A stretch of 31,876 nt of DNA from Caldilineaceae bacterium (GTDB taxonomy: Bacteria; Chloroflexota; Anaerolineae; Caldilineales; Caldilineaceae). This document shows, piece after piece, positions 7,835 to 15,621 of the stretch. Below the pieces are notes generated by a model. That model saw only the letters and a list, made by a program, of their open reading frames with translations. It was not told the DNA's origin and did not search any database. The number at the start of each line of letters is the position of its first letter. Within the stretch, counting starts at the first letter, position 1. Where the stretch lies: the NCBI GenBank assembly GCA_026645575.1, contig JAPKMW010000119.1:1-31876 (forward strand). Reading direction: 5' to 3'. The position numbers were made by a program, and so were the translations under genes.

Positions 7835-8941
7835 ATGGATCTGATGGTTATTGCGATGCTGGTCGGCGGGTTGGTACTACTAGTGATCGGCGCCGAACTA
7901 TTGGTGCGCGGCGCCTCGAAAACAGCGGCGATTTTCGGGATTTCACCATTGGTCATCGGCTTGACGGTGGTGGCCTACGGCACCAGCACGCCGGAATTGG
8001 CAGTGAGTTTACAGGCGGGGTTGTCAGGCAATGCCAATATTGCCGTCGCCAATGTGGTAGGGAGTAACATTTTCAATGTTCTCTTTATTTTGGGCATCTG
8101 TGCCGTGATTCAACCCTTAGTGGTGGCACAGCAATTGGTTCGGTTGGATGTGCCGCTGATGATTGGCCTTTCCGTACTAACCTTTGCGCTCGCCTTTGAT
8201 GGTCGTTTGAATTGGTTCGACGGGCTGTTCCTGACCGCCGGAATCATTACCTACACCGTTTGGGCGATTCGCAAAAGCCGCAAAGAAACCGCGGCCGTCC
8301 AAGCTGAGTATGCCAAGGAGTATGGCCCCCAAATTGTCGAATCCCATAGCAAGGCCGAAATTCTCAAACAGGCCGGCTTTATCTTGTGCGGGTTGGTTGT
8401 TCTGGTCATTGGCGCCCGTTGGCTGGTCGATGGCTCGATTGAACTGGCAACGTTTTTGGGGGTAAGTGATACGGTCATTGGCTTGACCATTGTCGCCGCC
8501 GGCACGTCATTACCAGAGTTAGCCACTTCCATTGTCGCTACCATCCGTGGCGAACGAGATATTGCCATCGGCAATGTAGTGGGTAGCAACATTTACAACT
8601 TGTTGGCGATTCTTGGCATCGCCGGGCTTTTTACACCGGGTGGGTTGCTGGTTGCGCCGTCCATGCTCAGTTTTGATATTCCGGTGATGATTGCGGTTGC
8701 GGTTGCCTGCCTGCCCATTTTCTTTACCGGTTATAGCATTGCGCGCTGGGAAGGTTTTGTCTTCTTTGGCAGCTACGTTGCTTACACCATCTATCTTGTT
8801 TTGGACGCGACGCAGCATGATGCGTTACCAATGTTTAGCAGTGCCATGCTCTTCTTCGTCCTGCCACTTATTGCCCTAACGCTGGCGGTTGTTGGGATAC
8901 GGGCATTACGAACGCAAGGGACAGCAGCATCTGCAGCTTAA
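7835..8941 (+). CDS. CaCA-superfamily cation antiporter, paralogue 2
   Basis: 368 residues from the ATG at 7835, with GGAGA seven bases upstream. It has the same two-half architecture as its neighbours: GTSTPE with NVVGSNIFN in the first repeat and GTSLPE with NVVGSNIYN in the second. It starts 41 bp after the stop of paralogue 1, with no terminator between them, so co-transcription from the riboswitch leader is expected. By eye it resembles paralogue 3 more than paralogue 1, sharing an insertion in the central cytoplasmic loop (EYAKEYG against EYEQEYG) and the N-terminal segment RGASK. This suggests two successive duplications. Different ion preferences or hetero-oligomers are possible but unsupported. 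Confidence 0.92.
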   Translation: MDLMVIAMLVGGLVLLVIGAELLVRGASKTAAIFGISPLVIGLTVVAYGTSTPELAVSLQAGLSGNANIAVANVVGSNIFNVLFILGICAVIQPLVVAQQLVRLDVPLMIGLSVLTFALAFDGRLNWFDGLFLTAGIITYTVWAIRKSRKETAAVQAEYAKEYGPQIVESHSKAEILKQAGFILCGLVVLVIGARWLVDGSIELATFLGVSDTVIGLTIVAAGTSLPELATSIVATIRGERDIAIGNVVGSNIYNLLAILGIAGLFTPGGLLVAPSMLSFDIPVMIAVAVACLPIFFTGYSIARWEGFVFFGSYVAYTIYLVLDATQHDALPMFSSAMLFFVLPLIALTLAVVGIRALRTQGTAASAA

Positions 8942-8970
8942 TCAAAGTCATTGCTTAATCAAAGTCATTG
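8938..8970 (+). repeat. 16-bp direct duplication between antiporters 2 and 3
   Basis: TTAATCAAAGTCATTG occurs at 8938-8953 and again at 8955-8970, one base apart. The first copy contains the stop codon of paralogue 2. It looks like a simple slippage duplication in the short spacer. Confidence 0.85.
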
Positions 8971-8989
8971 TAGACAGGGAGAAATTGGC

Positions 8990-10093
8990 ATGGATCTGAC
9001 GATTATCGGGTTGTTAGTTGGCGGCTTTATCTTGTTGGTGGTGGGGGCCGAGTTTTTGGTACGCGGCGCTTCCAAAGTGGCGGCGCTTTTTGGCATCTCA
9101 CCGCTAGTCATTGGCTTGACCGTGGTGGCCTATGGCACCAGTACACCGGAACTGGCAGTGAGTATCCAAGCCGGGTTAGCAGGCGCAGCGGATATTGCCG
9201 TTGCCAATGTAGTGGGCAGTAATATCTTCAATATTCTCCTGATTCTGGGCATCTGCGCCATGATTCAGCCCTTAGTTGTTGCGCAGCAGCTTGTCCGGTT
9301 GGATGTGCCGTTAATGATCGGCCTGTCGGTGTTGACCATCCTCTTTGCCTTGGATGGTCGCATTGGGATGCTGGACGGCATCCTCTTTGTTGTCGGCTTG
9401 ATCGTCTACAATGTCTGGGCGATTCGCAAGAGCCGCCAGGAGAGCGCCGCGGTGAAGGCCGAATATGAACAAGAGTATGGCGCCCAGAATGCGCCGCCGC
9501 TAACGGCAATGGAAATTGGCAAAAACGCCGCCTTTATTCTCGGTGGTCTGGCGATCTTGGTCGTCGGATCGCGCTGGCTGGTTAACGGCTCGGTGGCGCT
9601 GGCGCAAGTGTTAGGGGTGAGCGACATGATCATCGGTCTGACGATTGTCGCCGCCGGCACCTCGCTGCCCGAAGTGGCAACCTCGGTGATTGCCACGATC
9701 CGCAATGAGCGGGATATTGCCATCGGCAACGTGGTGGGCAGCAACATCTACAACATTCTGGCGATTCTGGGCATTGCCAGCGTGGTGACGCCCGGCGGAT
9801 TGGTGGTGGCGCCGGCGATGCTTAGCTTTGATCTAATTGTGATGACGGCGGTGGCCTTTGCCTGTTTGCCTATCTTCTTCTCCGGCTATAGCATTGACCG
9901 CTGGGAAGGGGTCGTCTTCTTTGGCGGCTATATTGCCTACACCGCCTATCTGGTCTTGTCGGCAACCCAGCACGATGCGTTGCCCATGTTTAGCAATGCC
10001 ATGCTCTACTTTGTGCTGCCCTTGGTGGCGCTCACGCTGGCGGTGGTCGGCATTCGTGCGCTGCGTCAGGGAGGGGAACCCAAAGCCGCCTAA
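8990..10093 (+). CDS. CaCA-superfamily cation antiporter, paralogue 3
   Basis: 367 residues from the ATG at 8990, with GGGAGA upstream (8978-8983). The alpha repeats read GTSTPE/NVVGSNIFN and GTSLPE/NVVGSNIYN, as in paralogue 2, and all the ion-binding acidic and Asn positions are kept, so none of the three copies looks decayed. The gene follows paralogue 2 by 48 bp, and the operon ends here, before a long hairpin repeat at 10097. Function is inferred as for the others: exchange of Na+ or H+ against a divalent cation, with manganese suggested only by the RNA leader. Confidence 0.92.
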   Translation: MDLTIIGLLVGGFILLVVGAEFLVRGASKVAALFGISPLVIGLTVVAYGTSTPELAVSIQAGLAGAADIAVANVVGSNIFNILLILGICAMIQPLVVAQQLVRLDVPLMIGLSVLTILFALDGRIGMLDGILFVVGLIVYNVWAIRKSRQESAAVKAEYEQEYGAQNAPPLTAMEIGKNAAFILGGLAILVVGSRWLVNGSVALAQVLGVSDMIIGLTIVAAGTSLPEVATSVIATIRNERDIAIGNVVGSNIYNILAILGIASVVTPGGLVVAPAMLSFDLIVMTAVAFACLPIFFSGYSIDRWEGVVFFGGYIAYTAYLVLSATQHDALPMFSNAMLYFVLPLVALTLAVVGIRALRQGGEPKAA

Positions 10094-10096
10094 AAT

Positions 10097-10195
10097 GGTA
10101 ACTACTCAGCCGACCCGCTCTTCGCCAGTCCGTGACTGGCGCCGGTCACCGGGAACCCCGTTGGGGTGCGGCTAGGAGCAGGCTGCGTAGTTACC
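10097..10195 (+). repeat. Family-1 hairpin repeat, copy A
   Basis: A 99-bp element bounded by GGTAACTAC and GTAGTTACC, with the internal word CCGCTCTTCGCCAGTC and a short GCCAGTCcGTGACTGGC hairpin. It lies just after the antiporter operon and before riboswitch 2. It shares ends and core with copies at 10491 and 17867. It may end the operon, but no T tract follows (TAAAATG). Confidence 0.75.
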
Positions 10196-10279
10196 TAAAA
10201 TGAAAAAGTAGGCAATGGATGAAAACTACTGCATAGCATGGCTCAAATCGATTATTCTTGTACAGAAGTGTAGTACTCC

Positions 10280-10381
10280 GACTGGGGAGTAGCCGCTTGC
10301 TTTGACAAGTTGAACAGTCGTCATCACAGAGCATAGGCTCTCGGCTGTTCGAGGTGGTAACAACCATTTGGCGAGACCGTC
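10280..10381 (+). ncRNA. yybP-ykoY-class (manganese) riboswitch aptamer, copy 2
   Basis: Same parts as copy 1, more compact. GACTGG (10280-10285) pairs with CCGTC (10377-10381); the loop GGGGAGTAGC is followed by CCGCTTGC; the helix GAACAG...CTGTTC contains the internal loop TCGTCATCACA and TCGG, capped by a short GAG/CTC stem; the 3' end is GGCGAGACCGTC. It precedes the P-type ATPase. No clear -35/-10 pair was found upstream, although CTTGTACA is shared with the region before copy 1. Confidence 0.85.
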
Positions 10382-10490
10382 TGACGATATAGTGGTTCTA
10401 GGTGAGTTGTGGCAACCTCTGTAATTTTACACGGGGGTACCGCAAAGTAGCGAGGAACAGGCTATATCGTCGTGACGGTCTCGCTTTTTT
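10371..10490 (+). terminator. Riboswitch 2 terminator with an unusually long stem and a 69-nt loop
   Basis: The left arm 10371-10392 (GCGAGACCGTC then GACGATATAG) pairs with 10462-10484 over 21 bp with one small internal mismatch, and six T residues follow. The left arm contains the aptamer's closing strand, as in copy 1. The loop (10393-10461) is 69 nt and has a small inner hairpin of its own (GAGTTG-tgg-CAACCTC), far longer than a usual terminator loop. Confidence 0.85.
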
Positions 10491-10583
10491 GTAACTACCA
10501 AGCCTCTGCCCGCTCTCGGCTGGTCCGTGACCGGCGTCTAGGGCGCTGGTCACGGACCAGCCGAGAGCAGGTTTTGTGGTTAC
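10491..10583 (+). repeat. Family-1 hairpin repeat, copy B, with terminator-like end
   Basis: A 93-bp element from GTAACTACC to GTGGTTAC that starts directly after the T tract of the riboswitch terminator. Its arms (CTCTCGGCTGGTCCGTGACC and its complement) form a long near-perfect stem. GTTTTTT follows at 10584-10590, so the repeat itself looks like a second terminator in front of the ATPase gene. Confidence 0.75.
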
Positions 10584-10594
10584 GTTTTTTAGCA

Positions 10595-10610
10595 ATCTTT
10601 TTAAAAAGAT
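10595..10610. promoter_or_regulatory. Perfect 16-bp palindrome upstream of the ATPase start
   Basis: ATCTTTTTAAAAAGAT reads the same on both strands and ends 12 bp before the ATPase ATG, immediately before its AGGA ribosome site. It could be an operator or a weak RNA stem; no binding protein can be named. Confidence 0.4.
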
Positions 10611-10622
10611 ATAGGATCAACG

Positions 10623-13358
10623 ATGAACTGGCACCAACGGACAACAAAAGATATAGCCAATGAGTTGAAAAGTGATCTGGCCAATGGGTTAACATCGGCG
10701 GAGGCGGCGGCTCGTCTACAACAATATGGCCCCAATGAGCTGGCCGAACAGGGTGGGCGCAGTCCGCTCAAAATTTTGTGGGAGCAGTTGACAGCCACCA
10801 TGGTCTTGATCCTGGTGGCGGCGGCAGTTGTCTCCGGTTTTCTTGGCAAATGGAATGAAGCGATTGCCATTCTCGCCATTGTCTTGCTCTTTGCCCTCCT
10901 AGGCTTTGTCCAAGAATACCGCGCCGAGCGGGCAATGGCGGCGCTCAAAAAATTAGCAGTGCCCAATGTACGGGTGCGCCGTGGCGGTGCGCTGCAAGAG
11001 TTGCCGGCGCGGGATCTCGTACCAGGCGACCTGGTCTTGCTCGAAGCGGGCAATCTAGTGCCGGCGGATTTGCGGCTGGTGGAAAGCGTCAATCTGCGCA
11101 TTCAGGAAGCGGCGCTCACCGGTGAATCAGAAGCCGTCGAAAAAGAGACCGAGGCGTTGGAAAAAGCCGACCTACCGCTGGGCGACCGGCTGAACATGGC
11201 CTACATGGGCACCACCGTCACCTATGGTCGTGGCATGGGCATGGTCACGACGACGGGGATGCAGACGGAATTGGGCAATATTGCCAGCCTGCTGCAACAG
11301 AGCGAAGATGAGTTGACGCCCTTGCAAAAACGGCTGGATCAGGCCGGTAAGGTGCTGGCTGTGGTTGGGGTGATGATTGCCGCCGTGGTGGCCGGCATCA
11401 ACTTCTGGCGGGGTGCGCCCTTGGTCGATGCTTTTTTGGTAGCGGTCAGCGTAGCGGTCGCCGTGGTGCCGGAAGGATTGCCGGCTGTTGTGACGATTAC
11501 CCTGGCGCTGGGGGCGCGGCGCATGTTGGCCCGCAACGCGTTGATTCGCAAGCTGCCGGCGGTGGAAACCCTTGGTTCTGTCACCACGATTTGCTCAGAC
11601 AAAACCGGAACGCTGACGGAAAATCGCATGACAGTGACGGTGTTGGACGTGGCCGGCCATCGGGTCGATGTGACCGAAGAGACGACTGCCGCCGGTCAAC
11701 TGCGGCTGGATCTCAGCACACCGGCGACGGTAACGCCGCAAGGTTCGCTGGGGCTACTTTTGATCGGCGGCGCCCTCTGTAATGACGCCCAATTGACAGT
11801 GGATCAAAATGGCGGCAATGGGCACAAATTTCATGCCATCGGCGACCCGACGGAAGGCGCGCTGGTGGTGGCGGCGGCAAAGTTTGGGCTTTTTAAGGAA
11901 AATCTGGACGCCAACAAACCGCGGGTGGCCGAGTTGCCCTTTGATTCAGAACGCAAACGCATGACCACGGTTCATGCCCTGGCCCACAGCGAACAGTCAG
12001 CGATTCGCGAATTGATTGCCGTGGTTGCGCCGGGCGCCCCCTACCTGGCCTTTACCAAAGGGTCGGTTGATGGCCTGCTTGACATCTCCTCCCATGTGTG
12101 GACCGATGGCATCCGCTCACCCATCTCGGCTGCGTTCCGCCAGCGCATTGAGGCGGCCAACCGTTCATTAGCCGAGAATGGGATGCGTGTGCTGGGGGTG
12201 GCCTTTAAAACCCTGGACGAAGCCAGAGCGACTCCCAGCCTGGAACGAGACTTGACCTTTATCGGCTTTGTCGGCATTATTGATCCGCCGCGGCCCGAAG
12301 TGAAAGAAGCGGTCGCCAAATGTAAGAGCGCCGGTATCCGTCCGGTGATGATTACCGGCGACCATCCGCTCACGGCGCTGCACATTGCGAAAGAGTTGGG
12401 CATTGCCCAGGATGGTGACCGGGTCGTAACCGGCGTTGAACTCAACAACCTGCCCGATGGCGCCCTCGATGGGCTGGTGCAACAGGCGCCGGTCTATGCG
12501 CGTGTTTCGCCGGAACACAAGTTGCGCATTGTCGAAGCGTTGCGTCGTCAGGGTCACGTCACCGCGATGACGGGCGACGGCGTTAATGATGCGCCGGCGC
12601 TTAAAACCGCCGATATTGGTGTGGCGATGGGCATTACGGGTACAGACGTTTCCAAAGAAGCAGCTAAGATGGTCTTACGCGATGACAACTTTAGCACCAT
12701 TGTCGCTGCCGTGGAAGAGGGGCGCGTCATCTATGATAATCTGCGCAAGTTTATCAAATTCAGCATTGGCGGCAACATCGGCAAGGTGTTGGTGATGCTG
12801 GTCGGCGTCTTGCTGGGCATGGCGAACCCGCTCCTGCCACTACAACTGCTCTGGCTGAATCTGCTCACCGATGGCTTATTGGGTGTCGGCTTGGGCGTCG
12901 AGCCAGCGGAACGCAATGTCATGCGCCGCCAACCGGTGCCACCCCAGGCCAATATCTTTAGCGGCGGTGTCGGCGGTCAGATTGTACGCTTCGGCTTGCT
13001 GATTGGCGCCCTGTCGTTGGGGTTAGGCGCCTGGTATTTCTTTACCGGCAACGAAAATTGGCAGACGGTCATGTTTACCACCCTGGCCTTTAGCCAGGTC
13101 TGGCAGGCGTTGGGCATTCGTAGCGGCAACGATTCGCTCTTTCGCGTGGGTCTCTTCTCAAACCTGCCTTTGTTGGGACTGGCGCTGTTCGTTGCCGGCG
13201 TGCAATTGGCCGCCATTTATGCGCCGTTTTTGCAAAGCTTCTTACAGACCAGTTCGCTGGCGCCGGTCGATCTGCTCTTATGCTTCGGCGTTAGCTTGCT
13301 TGTTTTTGTCTATGCGGAAGTCGAAAAAATCTTTTTACGGCGTCGCGAAGTCAATTAG
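10623..13358 (+). CDS. P2A-type cation-transporting ATPase (Ca2+/Mn2+ class)
   Basis: 911 residues, a typical P2A length; ATG at 10623 with AGGA before it. The N-terminal cation-ATPase domain is followed by the actuator motif TGES (166-169), M4 with PEGLP (E284), the phosphorylation site DKTGT with D326, the hinge TGDGVND, and C-terminal helices. Transport residues resemble site II of SERCA: E284, N718 in M5, and N746 and D750 in NLLTDG. The position matching SERCA site-I E771 is K721, as in single-site pumps such as PMR1 or LMCA1 that carry one Ca2+ and often Mn2+. The manganese-type riboswitch in its leader supports Mn2+ export; P-type ATPases under this riboswitch class are known in other bacteria. 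Alternative: a plain Ca2+ efflux pump. Confidence 0.93.
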   Translation: MNWHQRTTKDIANELKSDLANGLTSAEAAARLQQYGPNELAEQGGRSPLKILWEQLTATMVLILVAAAVVSGFLGKWNEAIAILAIVLLFALLGFVQEYRAERAMAALKKLAVPNVRVRRGGALQELPARDLVPGDLVLLEAGNLVPADLRLVESVNLRIQEAALTGESEAVEKETEALEKADLPLGDRLNMAYMGTTVTYGRGMGMVTTTGMQTELGNIASLLQQSEDELTPLQKRLDQAGKVLAVVGVMIAAVVAGINFWRGAPLVDAFLVAVSVAVAVVPEGLPAVVTITLALGARRMLARNALIRKLPAVETLGSVTTICSDKTGTLTENRMTVTVLDVAGHRVDVTEETTAAGQLRLDLSTPATVTPQGSLGLLLIGGALCNDAQLTVDQNGGNGHKFHAIGDPTEGALVVAAAKFGLFKENLDANKPRVAELPFDSERKRMTTVHALAHSEQSAIRELIAVVAPGAPYLAFTKGSVDGLLDISSHVWTDGIRSPISAAFRQRIEAANRSLAENGMRVLGVAFKTLDEARATPSLERDLTFIGFVGIIDPPRPEVKEAVAKCKSAGIRPVMITGDHPLTALHIAKELGIAQDGDRVVTGVELNNLPDGALDGLVQQAPVYARVSPEHKLRIVEALRRQGHVTAMTGDGVNDAPALKTADIGVAMGITGTDVSKEAAKMVLRDDNFSTIVAAVEEGRVIYDNLRKFIKFSIGGNIGKVLVMLVGVLLGMANPLLPLQLLWLNLLTDGLLGVGLGVEPAERNVMRRQPVPPQANIFSGGVGGQIVRFGLLIGALSLGLGAWYFFTGNENWQTVMFTTLAFSQVWQALGIRSGNDSLFRVGLFSNLPLLGLALFVAGVQLAAIYAPFLQSFLQTSSLAPVDLLLCFGVSLLVFVYAEVEKIFLRRREVN

Positions 13359-13461
13359 TCCGCAGTCCTGAGTCCAAAGTCAGCTAGTCCATAGTTGTCA
13401 TGCAACAGACTGTGGACTCAGGACTACGGACTCAGGACTACGGACTCAGGACTACGGACTA
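13356..13461. repeat. 14-bp tandem repeats with an inverted partner
   Basis: A 14-bp unit (ACGGACTCAGGACT) occurs three times at 13412-13453 (first copy slightly changed) plus a partial copy to 13460. The left flank 13356-13375 is the reverse complement of 13442-13461 at 19 of 20 positions, so the region can fold into alternative hairpins depending on which unit pairs. It fills most of the 129-bp space between the ATPase and protease genes and may act as terminator. Confidence 0.8.
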
Positions 13462-13487
13462 GTATTCCTTAAGCATGGAGGCTGTGT

Positions 13488-14636
13488 ATGAATTGGTCCT
13501 TTCGGATTGCGCAAATTGCGGGGATTCCGATCAAGTTGCATGTCACCTTTTTTATTATCATTCTGCTGGGCGCCTGGCAGTGGGCAGGGCGTAGTGACGA
13601 TGCGATTGCCGGCGCACTCTTTGGGGTGGCGTTGATGTTGGCGCTCTTTCTCTGTGTAACGCTCCATGAATTGGGCCATAGTCTAACGGCGCGCGCCTTT
13701 GGCATTCAGACACGCGAGATCCTGCTGCTGCCGCTGGGCGGGGTGGCGCAGTTGAGCAAGAACCCGGATCAACCGGGCCACGAATTATGGATCGCCCTGG
13801 CTGGACCGCTTGTCAATGTGATCATTGCCTTTGTGCTGATTCTCATCGGCCTGACGCCACAGATTGATCTCTTTGCCTACCTGTTGGATGGGCGCGGCTT
13901 AACCAACATCTTGAGCAGTGACATCACGCTCAGCAACTTCTTACTCTGGCTGCTCAGCGCCAATGTCAGCCTGGTGCTCTTCAATATGATCCCCGCCTTT
14001 CCGCTCGACGGTGGGCGGGTGTTGCGGGCGCTGCTGGCCATGGGCATGGGCTTTCCTCGCGCCACACGGGTCGCTTCGGCCATTGGGCAATTCGTCGCCA
14101 TTGCGCTCGGTCTCTTTGGGCTGCTAACCGGCAACCTGATTCTGGCCTTGATTGCGGTCTTCATCTTTGTCGGCGCTACGCAAGAGACGGCCGTCGCCGA
14201 ATCGAAAGTGGTCTTGACCACGCGCCGTCTGGGCGACGCCTACAACCGTCATGTGATCACACTGCAAAATGGCGACCGCCTCAGCCGCGTGGTGGACTAT
14301 ATCCTCACCAGCTATCAACCCGACTTTGCGGTTCTCTTTGGCAAGAAGTTGTTGGGTATTGTCACTCGCGACGATGTCATGCGTGCGCTGGCGTCGCAGC
14401 CCTATGATCTTTATGTCAGCGAAGTGATGGTGCGCGACTTTGTGAAGCTGGATGCCAATCTCACCCTGGATGAGGCGCGTGACCAGATGGCCGAACGCAG
14501 TGTACGCGTTGCCGCGGTCTATGATGGCGAAAATTTCCTGGGGCTGATCAGCATGGAAGACATCCAGGAAGCCTTCTCCGTCCTCATGTTTAATCAACGC
14601 CATGTTGAGCTAAAACAGGAAGCAGCGGCGCAATAA
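13488..14636 (+). CDS. M50 (site-2-protease) family intramembrane zinc protease with CBS domains
   Basis: 382 residues; ATG at 13488 with GGAGG seven bases upstream. The zinc motif HELGH lies at 60-64 within a membrane helix, and the third ligand is D174 in NMIPAFPLDGG (166-176). Several other membrane helices surround them. The C-terminal third (about 245-375) contains a pair of CBS motifs (GIVTRDDVMRAL; GLISMEDIQEAF), which in this subfamily bind adenine nucleotides and may tune activity. Such proteases cut membrane-bound regulators. It lies 129 bp behind the cation ATPase on the same strand, separated by tandem repeats, so co-transcription is uncertain. Its substrate is unknown. Confidence 0.92.
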   Translation: MNWSFRIAQIAGIPIKLHVTFFIIILLGAWQWAGRSDDAIAGALFGVALMLALFLCVTLHELGHSLTARAFGIQTREILLLPLGGVAQLSKNPDQPGHELWIALAGPLVNVIIAFVLILIGLTPQIDLFAYLLDGRGLTNILSSDITLSNFLLWLLSANVSLVLFNMIPAFPLDGGRVLRALLAMGMGFPRATRVASAIGQFVAIALGLFGLLTGNLILALIAVFIFVGATQETAVAESKVVLTTRRLGDAYNRHVITLQNGDRLSRVVDYILTSYQPDFAVLFGKKLLGIVTRDDVMRALASQPYDLYVSEVMVRDFVKLDANLTLDEARDQMAERSVRVAAVYDGENFLGLISMEDIQEAFSVLMFNQRHVELKQEAAAQ

Positions 14637-14659
14637 ATATAGAATTTACGCACAAATCA

Positions 14660-14700
14660 AACCAGATCTGTAGGGGCTACGAGACACTACAGATCTGGTT
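14660..14700. terminator. Hairpin after the M50 protease gene
   Basis: AACCAGATCTGTAG (14660-14673) pairs perfectly with 14687-14700 around a 13-nt loop, starting 23 bp after the stop codon. There is no strong T tract on either side; a terminator role is inferred from position. Confidence 0.55.
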
Positions 14701-14792
14701 GTGAATTCACCTTCCATAATGTATCCTTGTTTTTTGCTGATTTCCAAAAATTTTCCTCACAAAATTGCACTTAGTCAAACATGGCCGCCTTG

Positions 14793-14801
14793 TGCTATCA
14801 T
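14793..14801 (+). promoter_or_regulatory. Possible extended -10 promoter for the catabolic cluster
   Basis: TGCTATCAT matches an extended -10 element (TGnTATAAT). No good -35 hexamer is present at the right distance. It is the best candidate in the 323-bp gap before the cupin gene; the rest of the gap holds two hairpins. Confidence 0.35.
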
Positions 14802-14836
14802 AAACAGACAGAATTTCACAGGGTAGCCAGTAGTTT

Positions 14837-14905
14837 TACAGACGCAGATGTAGGAACCGCGGATTGCAAGCCTTTTGATCCGCGACTCCTACATCCGCGT
14901 CTGTA
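14837..14905. repeat. Long imperfect inverted repeat before the cupin gene
   Basis: Arms 14837-14864 and 14878-14905 (TACAGACGC ... GCGTCTGTA, with GATGTAGGA/TCCTACATC inside) pair over 28 nt with few mismatches and a 13-nt loop. It would lie in the leader of the cupin operon if the promoter at 14793 is used. Confidence 0.65.
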
Positions 14906-14959
14906 CCCCCAGCCAACCCAATTGCTTAATTCACCAACCGAACAACAAGGAGAAGTCGC

Positions 14960-15613
14960 ATGGCGCTGACGGTCTATGATTTTCGCACAGACATTCGCAA
15001 TATTTTTGTGACGCCGCAGATTCGTTCCCGTTTTCTACGCTTTGAAGTCGGCACGGTGGCCCAGCGGCATAGTCATGACCTGGGCCACGAAATCTTTCTG
15101 GTGCTTTCTGGTCGCGCCGAGTTTGAGATCGACGGCGAGAAGGCTGAGCTTGGCCCCGGTCAACTCTGTATCGCTGCCGCCGACCAACATCATCAGGTGC
15201 GCGTCCTGGGTGACGAGCCGATGATCATGTATCTCTCGGTCACGCCCCACATCCAGCCGACCCACACCATGTGGACAAATGACGGCTGGGGCGAAGATAC
15301 GCAAAAGCTGCCGCCCCGCTTTGTCCCCAACAAGTCTTATGATGTGCCAATCGACACAACCACACCCACTGAAACGTTGGTGGATCGTTGCCTGGCTGGC
15401 GCCGAAGCGGTGGCGGAGGCAGTGGCAGCCAACACAAGCGCCCAACGGGAACAGGTGGCGGCCTATAAAGCTGCCCTGGCCGCCGGGGATCGCAATGCCG
15501 CCAATCAGGCGCGTGATGTCATGTGGGCCGCACTCTACGAAGTGCATAAACAGGTTGCGGCTTGGGATGACGCCTGGAATGCCTTTACTGCCCGTACCGT
15601 AGAAATGGAGTGA
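14960..15613 (+). CDS. Cupin-domain protein
   Basis: 217 residues; ATG at 14960 with AAGGAGA upstream. Residues 31-80 form a classic single cupin: cupin motif 1 is GTVAQRHSHDLGHEIFLVLSG with likely metal ligands H37, H39 and E44, and the second motif supplies H77 or H78. About 110 C-terminal residues are Ala-rich and helical with no recognised fold. Small cupins in sugar clusters can be isomerases, dioxygenases or sugar-sensing proteins, and the reaction cannot be read here. Its stop nearly touches the SDR gene that follows, so the two are very likely translated from one mRNA. Confidence 0.85.
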   Translation: MALTVYDFRTDIRNIFVTPQIRSRFLRFEVGTVAQRHSHDLGHEIFLVLSGRAEFEIDGEKAELGPGQLCIAAADQHHQVRVLGDEPMIMYLSVTPHIQPTHTMWTNDGWGEDTQKLPPRFVPNKSYDVPIDTTTPTETLVDRCLAGAEAVAEAVAANTSAQREQVAAYKAALAAGDRNAANQARDVMWAALYEVHKQVAAWDDAWNAFTARTVEME

Positions 15614-15621
15614 GATCGTTT

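Noticed and set aside
10393..10461. A second full aptamer inside the terminator loop, suggested by GGGGGTACCGC and AGTAGCG
   Set aside because: The motif order and pairing of the riboswitch class are not met; reported only as an unusual loop.
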